Shown piece by piece: positions 23,940-35,800 of a DNA stretch of 64,000 nucleotides; the first letter of the stretch is position 1, and each line of letters starts with the position of its first letter. The stretch is from Saururus chinensis (lineage: Eukaryota; Streptophyta; Magnoliopsida; Piperales; Saururaceae), in assembly GCA_035235625.1 (NCBI GenBank), contig CP141140.1:57617152-57681151 (forward strand), given 5' to 3'. The notes under the pieces were generated by a model. It made no database searches. It had not been told where the DNA came from and saw nothing but the letters and a program-made list of their open reading frames with translations. The translations under genes and the position numbers were made by a program.

Positions 23940-25095
23940 AGCCTAAAATTAAAATTAAAAAGCATAAGATGTGGCCTTGTTCCACATAATTAATATACTT
24001 TTAATACAAAAAATTCAACCGAACAATCACACAAATCAGGAGCAAGGTTTTAATGTGGAAACCCTAACTAGTGAAAAAGCCATGCAACCTGGCTAAAAAG
24101 TCAATGTATTATAAATTAAAAACTTTACAAAGGCTCAATTTTTGTTATTATCTTAACACATTAGAAGACCACCAAAACCTTCTTCAAGCTTGTGAGCTTG
24201 AGCTCTTTATCTTCTCCTTCCTCAACACAATATCTTACTTTCAAAGTTTTAATCAAAGTCTATCTTAGTTTCTCCATCTTCTGCATGTGTCTAATGTGAT
24301 TTTTAAAAAGGCTTATGAATCAAATCAACTCACATTATTTTTGATTTAACTCCAAAACTACTAAAAGTGTAGGAAGTAATTACCAACAAAAACTACTCTA
24401 TTTTCTCTCAATGAAAAGCATTCTTTCATTTCTAATTTCGTTATGCCTTGGTCCTTTTATAGAGCTTTAAGTCATTTTAGGAATTGATATTTTAATAGGA
24501 AACAAACTCTTCCTAGAATAACTTAAATTAAGCATGCTCGCAAACAAGCGTTGATCATTCCATAAAGTGATTTATTGTTCCCTATTTTGGACTCCAAAAC
24601 TAATCATGGCAAGCCAACATTGATCATTCATTTACTTGGCCAGTTGATCGTTCTAGCAATTCGATCATTCATTCAAAGAATAGATTGATTGTTTCGCTCT
24701 CGGTCAAAAAACCCAAAATTCATCTAAGATTGACCAATTGTTATTAAAGGCCAATCAATCAATTATAAACAATTTGTGATTTTTCATACTTTTTCTTTCA
24801 TTTCTTTTTCAACACTCTCATATAATGAAAAACATTAAAACCTATTGGTGATAGTGTGTGCATGATTCAAACATACTTTTTTTTTATATCTCTAAATTAC
24901 TTGAATAAGTCTTCAACATTGAGTCTATGAAATATATTTGCTCCAATTCTTCACGTCTTTTATTTCCAAATCTAACTTGATACATCACAAATCTAACCAG
25001 ACTCTACAAGACTTAATTACACACAACTCGAATAGACATATTTTTTATCATCAAAATATAGCTAGTACAAGATATATGTCACATATGTTCTAACA
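23940..25095 (-). repeat. LTR-like module M2
   Basis: Minus-strand start TGTTAGAACATATG at 25095, then TTTTGATGATAAAAAA. The far end carries GGCCACATCTTATGC. It aligns loosely with module M1 at 17990-19252 but has different flanks on both sides, so it is a separate insertion of the same family. Old and degenerate. Confidence 0.4.
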
Positions 25096-26519
25096 ACCTT
25101 TGCTCTTCAATTTGGGTGGTTGAACACCTTCTATTTTGTTTCTATACTTCTAGTGATGTTTTTGATATCTTGATTTTTTTTTAATTTCAGTGTGACATTG
25201 TTGTTGGGGTTGTGTAGTGGATCTCTGGCTGAGGTGAGAGTTTCTATATGTTTTTTGAATGATATAGAATTTGAACTTGAACCTATGTGAGCCGAGCTCA
25301 AACAAACATCAAATCAAATCAAATCAAATCAAATCGGATCAACTCAAAACTTGATCAAATCAACTCAAAGATTGGCTCCGTTCATATCATATGAATTCCT
25401 AACTTTCACTTTTTATTTGTCCATAATATTCAATATTTATAAAAATATATACATTATATATACATTAATGCATCATATATAATATGATATATAATACTTA
25501 TATTATGCTATTGCATTTCAAGAAAATATAAATCCTACTACTAATTAAAGTAAAAAGGTAGGTACGATAGATTCTACCCTTATTTATTTATATAATATTA
25601 TATATACATTAATACATGGTATATAATACCCATGTTAGAATATTGCATTTCAAGAAAATATAAATCCTACTACTAATAAAAGTGAGAAGGTAGGTATGAT
25701 AGATTCATTTTATTCATACTCTACCTTTACTCATCAATATAATATTATTTAATGTTCAAATACTACCCTTAATCACCTTAATCATCATAATCTATATAAA
25801 TATAAATATGTAATTATACTTGTACAATAAATATTCTTAATTTAACTAATCATATTAATTTAGAATTGAAGATCTAATGAACTATATCTAGATTTTGTCT
25901 ACCCATATATCCAATCCAATGAATTAAGTCTAGATTTCTACTTCTATAATGTGTTGGCAAATTGATCTTATTTTTACCCTCTATTTTAAAGTGATACTTA
26001 CAACAATAATAATGTGGAATTATCGTTGTTATAATCTTTTCATTTTTGTGATGTTGATGTGATTTTCCAAATTAATATAATTTTCTTATAGAAAAATTCA
26101 TAGTAATTAAATGTATAAATTTTTTTGAACTGATTGGCTGATTATTTATACAATCATATTATAATGTCTCCTTTCTTCTTAAGAGGACCTTGCTCAAAGG
26201 TTTTTTAAGTTGGACTAACTGATCAACTATTGACACTTAAGAGAAATTCATGTATTTTTCTATAGAAGTACTAATTTAAAATTTAAGTACAAAATAAAAT
26301 ATAATTTGGGTTGTAAATGGGATTCGAGCCCAATTCGAACATAAGTTCAAACTTCTATTTTATGTTTTCAAGCTCAAATTTGGAGTTTCCTGCCCAAACT
26401 AAGCTTGAGCTGGGAGTCAAGGTGTTTGATCGAGCTTGAGTCGAGTTCAAGCCAAATTTTTAAAAATCTTGCTCGAGTCAAAAAAATCAAAAACTCAATT
26501 CGTCTTAACTCGTTAGCAC
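25096..26519. other. AT-rich intergenic DNA with small tandem repeats
   Basis: No gene seen. An (AAATC)n pentanucleotide run lies at 25306-25335. A 132-bp unit is duplicated head to tail over about 25446-25715; the anchor GCATTTCAAGAAAATATAAA occurs at 25513 and 25645. Confidence 0.6.
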
Positions 26520-29090
26520 CCTTATTAGAGAGTACTCAATAATTTCACATCCTAAGGCATCACCCAATTTTTGTTGAGTCTACAAGCAGGACTTCAGAAT
26601 GTGAATGAGATTGTTTTGTAGGTCATAGAAAGTGGAAGTTCCCGAAACACTGTGGGAAGCTTCTCCTAAGCTTACAGTCATAGCTATCATAGGAATTAGG
26701 TAATCTCATGTGATTTGGGGGTTTTCACGCAATTTTGACTAGAAATAATAGTGATAAATGATACTATAAATAATTCTTTTACTTGTTATATGACTATTAA
26801 CATGGTTAAAGTTATGTCATGACTAGCTACTAATATGGGTTTAATGTTGTATGATTGTATGAAATATACTTCTATACTTAATACGACTTGCTTTGATTGT
26901 GAAACTAGAAGGTCATTTACTATGGGATATGAATGATACCAATATCTTAAAACTTTAGACTTTTGATATGACTTCAAATTTGTTTCAGGTCCATAATTAA
27001 AAACTAAACATTAAAATGTAGAAAATGTCCCACAAAAACCATTCAATCGACTGGGCCGGGAAAAATCATGGGGAGCCAAGATAAAATATAAGCATAACAT
27101 TGTCTTTTAAGAAAAATCCACACATCTACACTAGATTTTAAACAAAATTAAATATAGTGAAACCAATATTGCTAAAATAAAGTAAAAAATTCCATTTCTT
27201 TAATTAATAACACAAAGAAGTATCTTAAAATTTTTATAGGTATATCGATCTATTAAAAAAGTGGTAAAAAATGTATTGAAGTTGTGGTCAATGCTCTTTC
27301 ATTGAATAAAATTCATAGAAATGTGGCACTTAAAATTAAGATGAATTATTAGATTTGTGTTTCCACTTGTGAAGAATGGAGCTTTCATATTTTATTTTGT
27401 TTAGTGTACAATGGTCATGTACTACATACCTTCTTTAACAACTAATTAATCATACAATTCCAAATTGTTTTAAGACAAATCCTTTGGTAAGGTTATTGAG
27501 CATGTCTAGTTTGTATGGTGATATGTAAAAATCTGGCTTAATCAAGCCTAACAAATTTTGTATTTTACATAAGATCTAACTCCCATAAATTGAAAAAAAA
27601 TTATTTAAATTAAAAATTAACAATTGTTGGAGTTATTATGTATGCCAACACGTCACTAATGTGTTAATGGCATGTCAGTGAACCATAAATTATTCGCTAA
27701 CATGTCATTGATGTATCAATGATGTCAGTGAAACATAAATTATCTGCTAACACCATTGATTGACATGACAATGATGTGCGAATAAATTATTGATGAAGTA
27801 TAGAAATGTGGACAATTGGAAGGTTATAAAGAAACTACAGTTTTAATTGATTAAAAATAAGGTATTTCATCCTTTTGGAGGCCTTCACCCATTAGGAAAC
27901 TACTTCATCAAGAAGTAAAATTTAGGGGAAAATGGGAGGAACTTGGAGGAAGATCCCCATTCGAGACGTGTTGTTGGAAAGGATAGGACCCCATAGATCA
28001 TTCTGCTGTCAACTATGAGGAAGATGAAATACAGAGTCCTCACAAAAAAAAGTATTAGGATAACCTAACTTGAACTTAATAATATAAATTGATGATGATG
28101 TTTGCATGCATTAGTTGATTGAATACATAAATAATAACCATCTCTGACTTGTTTCCGGTTGCCATAAACCCATGGTTTGGGGCTGCTACTACATAGTGTT
28201 GTCCTCCACACATGTAAGAGTGGGTTCCAATAATATAGCCTAAATACCTTGAAAAGGTAAAAGACTACAAGATATGGCCTCAATTACACAAAACTAACAA
28301 AGCGGAATTAAACTACTACTAGTGAAATTAATCTATCAAAGCATGCAAATACAATTAAACAATAATTTTTACGCAGAAACCTTAATTGGGAAAAAATACA
28401 ATCAGCAAGCCCCTTTGGCTGAATCAATGTACTATGAAGTAAAAGCTTACAAGACTCTCAAACTACCAACATCTACCCAAACTAGAAGTCTCTTCTTTAA
28501 CTAAATGTTGGCCACCATGATACCTTATTAATTTTTTTCTCTTCAAGCTTGATCTTTGTCTTCTTAAATAATACTCCTCCAATCAAAGCTCTCTTTGATT
28601 ATGTTATTGAAGTCTTTTAAAGATACCTTTATAAACAAGCCTCCACAACAACTTGTAACAACTTGTGTTATATTTGTAGTGTGCCTATGATCACTCCTCT
28701 TTAAATGATAAAGTGTTGATAAAATAAAGTACTCACCTTTCATTAATTATCTCTCAAGTATAAAAAGTGAATTAGGGAAAAACTTTAAACACAAAGCTCT
28801 TTTTTTTCTCTTTAAAAATTTCCTTCCCCTCTCTCCAATTTGTCACAGTAATGCCTTTAAATAGTCTTCCAAATTTACTAGGGCTTCAACATCATAATAA
28901 GAAAGAAACTAATTTTAAATTTACTAAAACTAGGCAACTAAGCATAGAGCGATTGATTGTTCTACAAGGCAATCAATCATTCCTTATTATGTTCAAATCC
29001 AAACACTCAATAGATCAATCCTTCCTCAAAATAATTTATTGATAAAGTTCTTTGAAATTTATCTATTAAGCACGAATCAACTAATATTTA
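26520..29090. repeat. Dispersed copy C of the duplicated segment, including LTR-like module M3
   Basis: Aligns with 16250-18900, for example the shared blocks near 16560/26820, 17630/27945 and 18040/28300. It lacks the first 2 kb of copy B and breaks off inside the LTR-like module (28255-29090). Because the break between host sequence and module is the same in B and C, the module was already present when the segment was copied. Confidence 0.7.
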
Positions 29091-29842
29091 TTAGACTAGT
29101 ATTTTGTTATGTAATTACAATATATGTGTAATTTTTTGTTGTATAGCTGTACTGCATTTTTCCTAGACTCTTTTGTATAGACATATGAATACAATTGGAC
29201 TGCTCTGTCCAAAATTAGGGTAAAAGATTTCTGTAAAATTAGTTTCAAAGTTATTGGTAGAAACACATAAAATAGAAAAATGGATTATTGTTCTGCCTGT
29301 GGAAGACTAAGAAGTCTTAAAGCACGTGCAGTAAAGTGACTTGGGCTCGTCATTGAGGGACATAATGCCTTAAAATTATGCTCCCTTTGTCTCACATTAA
29401 TAGCTCTATTTAATTTTACAAAATGAACTAAAATTCATTCATTTTCACAAACTAAATGGAGCTATTGATCTGGGACAGAAAGTATAATTTGTAAAAGCCA
29501 AACACGAGTTAATAGCGTCTAACCGCCAATCCAACATGTGTTGTGTTGGTTGAATCTCTCCCTAATCCTTCATAGGAAATGTCATTCTTCTGACTGTTAG
29601 ACCACATTCTAGCATGCATATCATATCATTGTTCAGTCAACCCTAAAGAATAACATATATGCTGGGATCTCGCATCTTGGAAGTAAAAAATAGAATAATA
29701 ATAGAGGAAGAAGTTTTTGAATTTTCTTTTCCAATCAGATTCTATTTACGCTAAGAAGCGCAATTGTACTTTTTCCCCACTTGGAATTTAAAAAAAAAAC
29801 AGATGCCAAAACCAAATTGACAGATCTAAATATCTTCTTTTA
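29091..29842. other. Intergenic region downstream of the PhoD-like gene
   Basis: No gene seen. It contains the Stowaway-like insertion listed separately. The 200 bp before 29842 probably hold the 3' UTR of the PhoD-like gene on the minus strand. Confidence 0.4.
29378..29485. mobile_element. Stowaway-like MITE
   Basis: Terminal inverted repeats CTCCCTTTGTCTCACATTAA and TTGATCTGGGACAGAAAGTA fit the CTCCCTCCGTCCCA type of Tc1/mariner Stowaway MITEs, about 108 bp long with AT-rich inside and TA at the borders. Slightly degenerate. Confidence 0.6.
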
Positions 29843-32800
29843 TTAATCAAGTTTGAATTTTTCAAGAAATGATCCACCACATACCTTTACCATCATGAAT
29901 ACAAGAAGCAGCACCCCAAGCACCAGACCTGCCAAATTACAAGAAATGAAAAACCTCATGTGGAATTTATTCAAAGACATAAAAAAAGTATGCCATGGAA
30001 TATGAACCTGCAGGTCTACAAGTCGAAGGATTTTATGTCAATGATAGAATAAACTAATGGTACATTTTTAACCAGGAAACTTTTTAGGAGATCGCTGAAA
30101 TCATCTTTATCTTTTCAGAAATGTTAAAAACACAAATGTTTACTTTCAAGGAATGCTACTTAAGATAAATGTTATTTATAACTAAATAAAACTATACAGA
30201 ATTGAAAAATGGTGTCAGAAAAGAAGTCCTAGGGGAGACTGATTGTACGGGACAAACCCTAATATAATAAGAGAGAATTTTACTGTTTGGTCGAGTTCAA
30301 GATAGCATGCCTCAGGCATGACGACGATACTAGAAGACCATTTTATGCATGGTCTTCACCAAAACATTCAAAGTTTTAGACTGGCAGGGGAGATAAGGCA
30401 TAAAATAGACGATCATAGTTACAGATGGGTAAACAACTGCTTAGGTCTAAAAAGGGTAGTAAAACAACAAAAAGACATGTCTATACATTCATATATAAGA
30501 AGAGAAAAAGAGCTAGATGTATGAACCTATTAGAACTCCAAAAGTTAAAATAGCCAATTTGTGTCTGATGAGCCATGGAAGATCAACTTCAAGAGAACAA
30601 TGGTCCCTAAAATCTCCTACTTTTAGAAGGCTCCTGTGCATGCTTTCAACACGCAATCCAGATAGCAAAATATTTACACCCATCATGGGATCGCCGTTTA
30701 CATTCCGCACTTCAACTTTAATAGTAACAGGACTAGCATTCCAATCAATCTGAATTGCTCCAAAATTTGGCAGGCCTGAATCAAGAACCTTATTGCTATC
30801 AATAAAATCGAGGTTCCCCTGAGTTGTCCATTGAAATACAAGCTAATAATAATACACCAAAGACAAAAAGCATTTTTCATTCATAAGGCAAGTTATTACA
30901 ATGAACATGAAATTATGGTCTAAAGTAATAACAAGCAATCACTAGTGTCAGAGGAAATAAAAATTCTTGGAAATTTTTATTTAGTTCAAAATTTCTTTTA
31001 CAGAAAATGAAGGCTCACTTTTTCAGTTAGTTCAGTAATGAAAGAGGGATAACTCCATACCATAGGTGCATGATTTGCGGCAACATTGCTGGTCAAAGAC
31101 TCTCATAGGAGAACGTATCAGCCACGCTGCAACTCTCACAAGGAAAGCCAAAGGGCGTGATACTGCCTTCTCAACAGCTTGTGTGAGCCCACTCGAAGTT
31201 ATATCATAGAGGGGATATCCTATAGCGCAATCAGATCGTGTGATTTCCCCAAAATGAACATCCCCACTAATGAAGAAAATACCACTTCTCTATATGTAAA
31301 TCAATAAAAAATATGTTATAATCATTCATTTAGCATTTTAAAGATTTGAAAAGTGAAAAGGACACTAGAGAATCACATAGCTCTTAGGTTGCGTTTGTCA
31401 AGTCTGAAAACGGCTGATTGTTGAAAAGCCATGTAAAAAGCGGCTTTTCAAGACATAGTAAGACTGATACTGTCTGGGTTGCGTCAGACATTATAAGGGA
31501 TTTTCATCCTGACTTATTTCAGACCTCATTAAGCCCGTCCAAGAGTTGAACTTACCAAACAGAGCCTTACTAAGAAAATGAATCAGGCTGCATTTTATGA
31601 GTCCTTAGGTGTCAAATGCATATGGCAATTATAAGCAAATTAACTTAATCACTTCAAGTAAAAAACCTCGATCTTTTGAAAAGATTGTAACAGGGCTTTT
31701 AGAGCAAAAAACTTTACCGCAAATTTAGATCTTTCAAAGAGATCACAGAAAAAACCTACGAACTTTTAACAAAAAGACAGGCAAATAATTTATGCTGCCA
31801 TGCTTTGCATTATCATATTAGAATGAAGATCCAGTAAGGTACTATAGGTACTAGAGACATATACTTATGAGCAACATACATTACTGTTAGCTATCAATCT
31901 ATACAGCCGATCTCTCTCCTTTGGGAACTGTCCCCAGGACTCCATATAAAACAATGGGCCAGTTAACGCAGAAATGTTGGATATGACCTGAAAAATAGAA
32001 ACATATTATTACAATAAAAAATAACAACCTGTTAATGTAAATGAAAGACAATAACTGAAAAGTGCATCATATCTGACTGAACAGCACTGTTAGTGTGGTT
32101 AATATGAATAAGTTACCCCTATCCTAATAGCTGAAGCTTTAAGGAGAAAGTGCAACATGGCATCAGAACCCAGGTTGTGGTTCAAATCCCAGGGAACGCA
32201 TTTTTACCTCTACCGTGTGCCTCCATGTGTGTGTTAACATGCAATACTTGTGTTGCTTACACATGGAAGGGTGTTAGTGCCGTTAATATGAACAAGTTAT
32301 CCCTTCCCTAACAACATAATATTTTAGGAGAAAGTGGTTAAGTAACAAATACTACCAAAATAAGATTAGGCTTCCACTACAAATAAGCCCAACCACCACT
32401 AACTCAAAATGGCAGAACCACAAAAAATTTCTAGATACAGTTTTTAGACTATGATTGGCCGCTTCATGTGCATCTTCTTCAAAGTTGGCACTTAAATACA
32501 TCATTTGCTAACATATAGAAAATTCAGAATATTCGGAAATCTCGGTATGAATTCTAGAAGATCTGTTAAAGCTACTGTCACTCCAGGAAACTTGAAGCAT
32601 ACAGGTGGAATAGAACAGCTCGTGGACTTGTCCAGACCCAGCACAAACCAAACACCCAGCGACATTCTTGCAGGCCTACAGCTGATTGATGTGCTCAATT
32701 ATTCCACCCATTCTGAGGAGAATTTGGCCCAAACCGGCGAGCTGCTGGAAGACTCAGCTATGCCTTTGCACTCAAACGGTAAGGAGGTCAATGATTGGAT

Positions 32801-35800
32801 GGGGCCTAGTAGATCTGCCCATATTTCCACAAGGAACAATGATTACAATTTTGTCATGGATTTATTCAAGTCTAGCTCTATGCAATCCTCCAACAATCCG
32901 TTGGTAGACAACCATGATGGTACCTACTCAGAAGATGACCATGCTTTAGAAGGCAATGATGATTTTAATGTCACTCTCAACAAGTTCATAGAGAAATCTA
33001 TGAACAATTAAGGGAAAAAGCATAACAAGAAGAGTGGTCGAAGACGCAACAAGTTTTAGGCCCTGCTTTGGGAAATATGTTTAGTTTCTCTTGTAGTTGA
33101 TTTTGTTTGTTGTTTTCTATCCTCCACTTTGTGGGGGATTTAGCTCTGGGTTTGGGCTATTTGTAATCGTCTTAGCACTTGTACTCTTCTTCTGATCTAA
33201 TACACTATTGCTTACTTAGCAAAAAAGAAAAACTGTAGTATTACCACAGTAAACAATCCCTCCCCCACCCCACCCCCCCCAAACACCCCACCCACCACAC
33301 ACACAGTAATGTCTTGGTTTTGAAAAGTGAGAAATCAAATCACAACTTAATAATGCCTTAAGTTTAAATCATAGATCCACAATCCAAATTGTCCAAAAGC
33401 AGTATATTACATGCATTGCAACCTACAGCTAAAGAGATTACGAATTCTCTGTTATTATGCAACCTACAACAATAAAGAAAATAAGTAATACAGAAACTAC
33501 ATTAGATTTAGAGCATATTTTTCTCCTCCATGTTTATCCTTTTCAACACTTTATTTAACCCTATACGATAAGTCATAAGTAACACATACAAATGCCTAAC
33601 AATTTTGTCCTTATATCCATCATCTTTCCTCATCCAAATGAAGAGCAACACCAAGGTTCGCAATCTCGGATCTTAGTCTAATCGCAGTGGGCCAAAGAGA
33701 CAAGATCTCGGAGAGATCATGCAAATGATCTAGATGATCCTAAAGATGTTTTCTACATATGTTTTGTTAATTTAACTATATTTTAATGTCTAGAAGCCCT
33801 AATATTAATCTCAAACAACTCTAACATCATGAGACTATATTTATATTACATAAATTTTGTTAATTTTTACGAATGTACATCTATTTGGTTGAATTCTCCA
33901 ACCCAGAAACATAGTGGGTCCCATTAGGTCATAGATAGGATTGTTAGAGGAGTGTTTGCTCCAATAGGAAGACTTGCTTCCATCCAACTGTTGATTGCCA
34001 TAATAAATAGGGGATAACAAAAATAAACCTCATCTGAGAAGTCAGTACCAAGAGGGGGAGAAGCCGACTTCACAAGCGTTGGCAAGATTTAATGGGGGTT
34101 GCCCTCCTATCCAAGGAACAGGGGGCAGAGCCCTCGGATCCAAATTAAAAAGAGGAGGGTGACTCCAAGATCCATCCTAGCTTTCTTCCTCTTCTTATCC
34201 TTAACTCTTCCCCTTTTTCTTTTACATCCTTCGTTAACTTGGGAGGGAGGGGGAGAAAAAAATATGTTTTTTAAATAAAAAAACGAGGAGAATCTTGTGA
34301 GATTTAAACGAGATATTGCCAAGACCATGTAAACATGCCAGAATGGCTTGTTACATGGTCTCTTGTCTCGATGACCCCATCGACACCGAGATCTTGCAAG
34401 ATTACAAACCTTGGTTTAAATACATTTAGTGGTCAATTATATGTGTGGGATAATTTGTTTGTTTGCATCTGTCTGTCAGTGTTGGGTTGTTCCTTAACAG
34501 CTCTGGCTTTTGGGGCAACTTGGTTTTTAACATATCAAGCCCAAAAGACAGATTATCCAACAACATGCATCACATAAGCAAGATTGCTACAACAATGTCA
34601 ACATTACCTGGATAGAAGATGCAATAATAGTAATCTCTGATGGAGGACCATTGAACTCATTCTCTAACCATGACCACTGGGACTCCCCCAAAATACTGCC
34701 ATCACTGAACAATGGGTCTCTATGATATCTGGTGTCCAGAAGAATAATCTGATAGAGGTGAAGTCTCAAACGTTCTTAACGCAATATAAAAAACCAGAAT
34801 CTCATATCATTGATGTCTTAACAATTTAAGTATATTAAACGGAAGATTCGATCTGTGTCTTGCATGCATAAGGTATCTTGCTATTAGCCAAAAAAAACTA
34901 CCTTTTATCAATCACCTCCTATTTACCCAATTATTTTGTAGTCATGGCCATTGACATAAGTTTACCACCTCCAGATCACATTATTAATGCCTAAACCAAT
35001 TAGGAAAAAAATCAACGACTATCACACAACACTAATTACTCAAAAACTTGGGCCAAAATCATGGATCCTGGTCTGCAATGCTGATATATTGAAGTTCACT
35101 ATGTAACTCTGAAGTGAAGTAAGTACAATCTCGAAATGGACTTTTCTTCCATTCCCCATAAAATATCAGCAAGCATCTAGTTGAACCTCATCCTAATAGT
35201 CATTTTTTTTTTTAAATCAGCTCCTATTCAAAATGTGCTAGTCCATATACAGAAAACAGCTTTCCTCTATTGTAATTTGTCTTCAGTTCCATGTTAAGTC
35301 ATTTTGCATAAAGCAACTATAGCAGTGAATCTCAACCCCTTTATTTCATGGCAAGAGTTAAATGAACTTCTTTCAGCAGATAATTTAGACATCAGCTGAA
35401 AATTGACAGTTCAATCATGGAGTTTCATTATTCATACAAACCTTTCTCAACTTCCAATTTCAATTAAATGCAGTGGTTTTACATTAGCAAACCATGATTC
35501 GGGTCAACAAAATAATTCACCTTCATGAAGCAAGACAACAGAAATTATTTGAAATGAGAATAGAAATTGTCCTTGTGGATATGACTGGTAATTAGTCTCA
35601 TACAGGAGGTAAGACCTTGGACATTTTCAAGTTTGCATAGTGAATACATTTTAGTTGAATGTTGCTAACTTTTCATAAAACAATCCAAATTCCTATGCAA
35701 GGCATCCATGTACCTCAAGAGTATTACTTCATACCTTGATACATTTGCCTTTTGGTCCAAACATATAAGAAGCATAAACACCAGCTTGTTTTCGCCTAGA

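Noticed and set aside
30513-30526. TAG at the end of PhoD exon 8 as the true stop
   Set aside because: A canonical donor just before it joins in phase to an exon that completes the transmembrane helix; kept only as a possible intron-retention form.
32160-32190. tRNA B-box-like GGTTCAAATCCC
   Set aside because: No cloverleaf can be formed; it lies inside the TRIM-like element.
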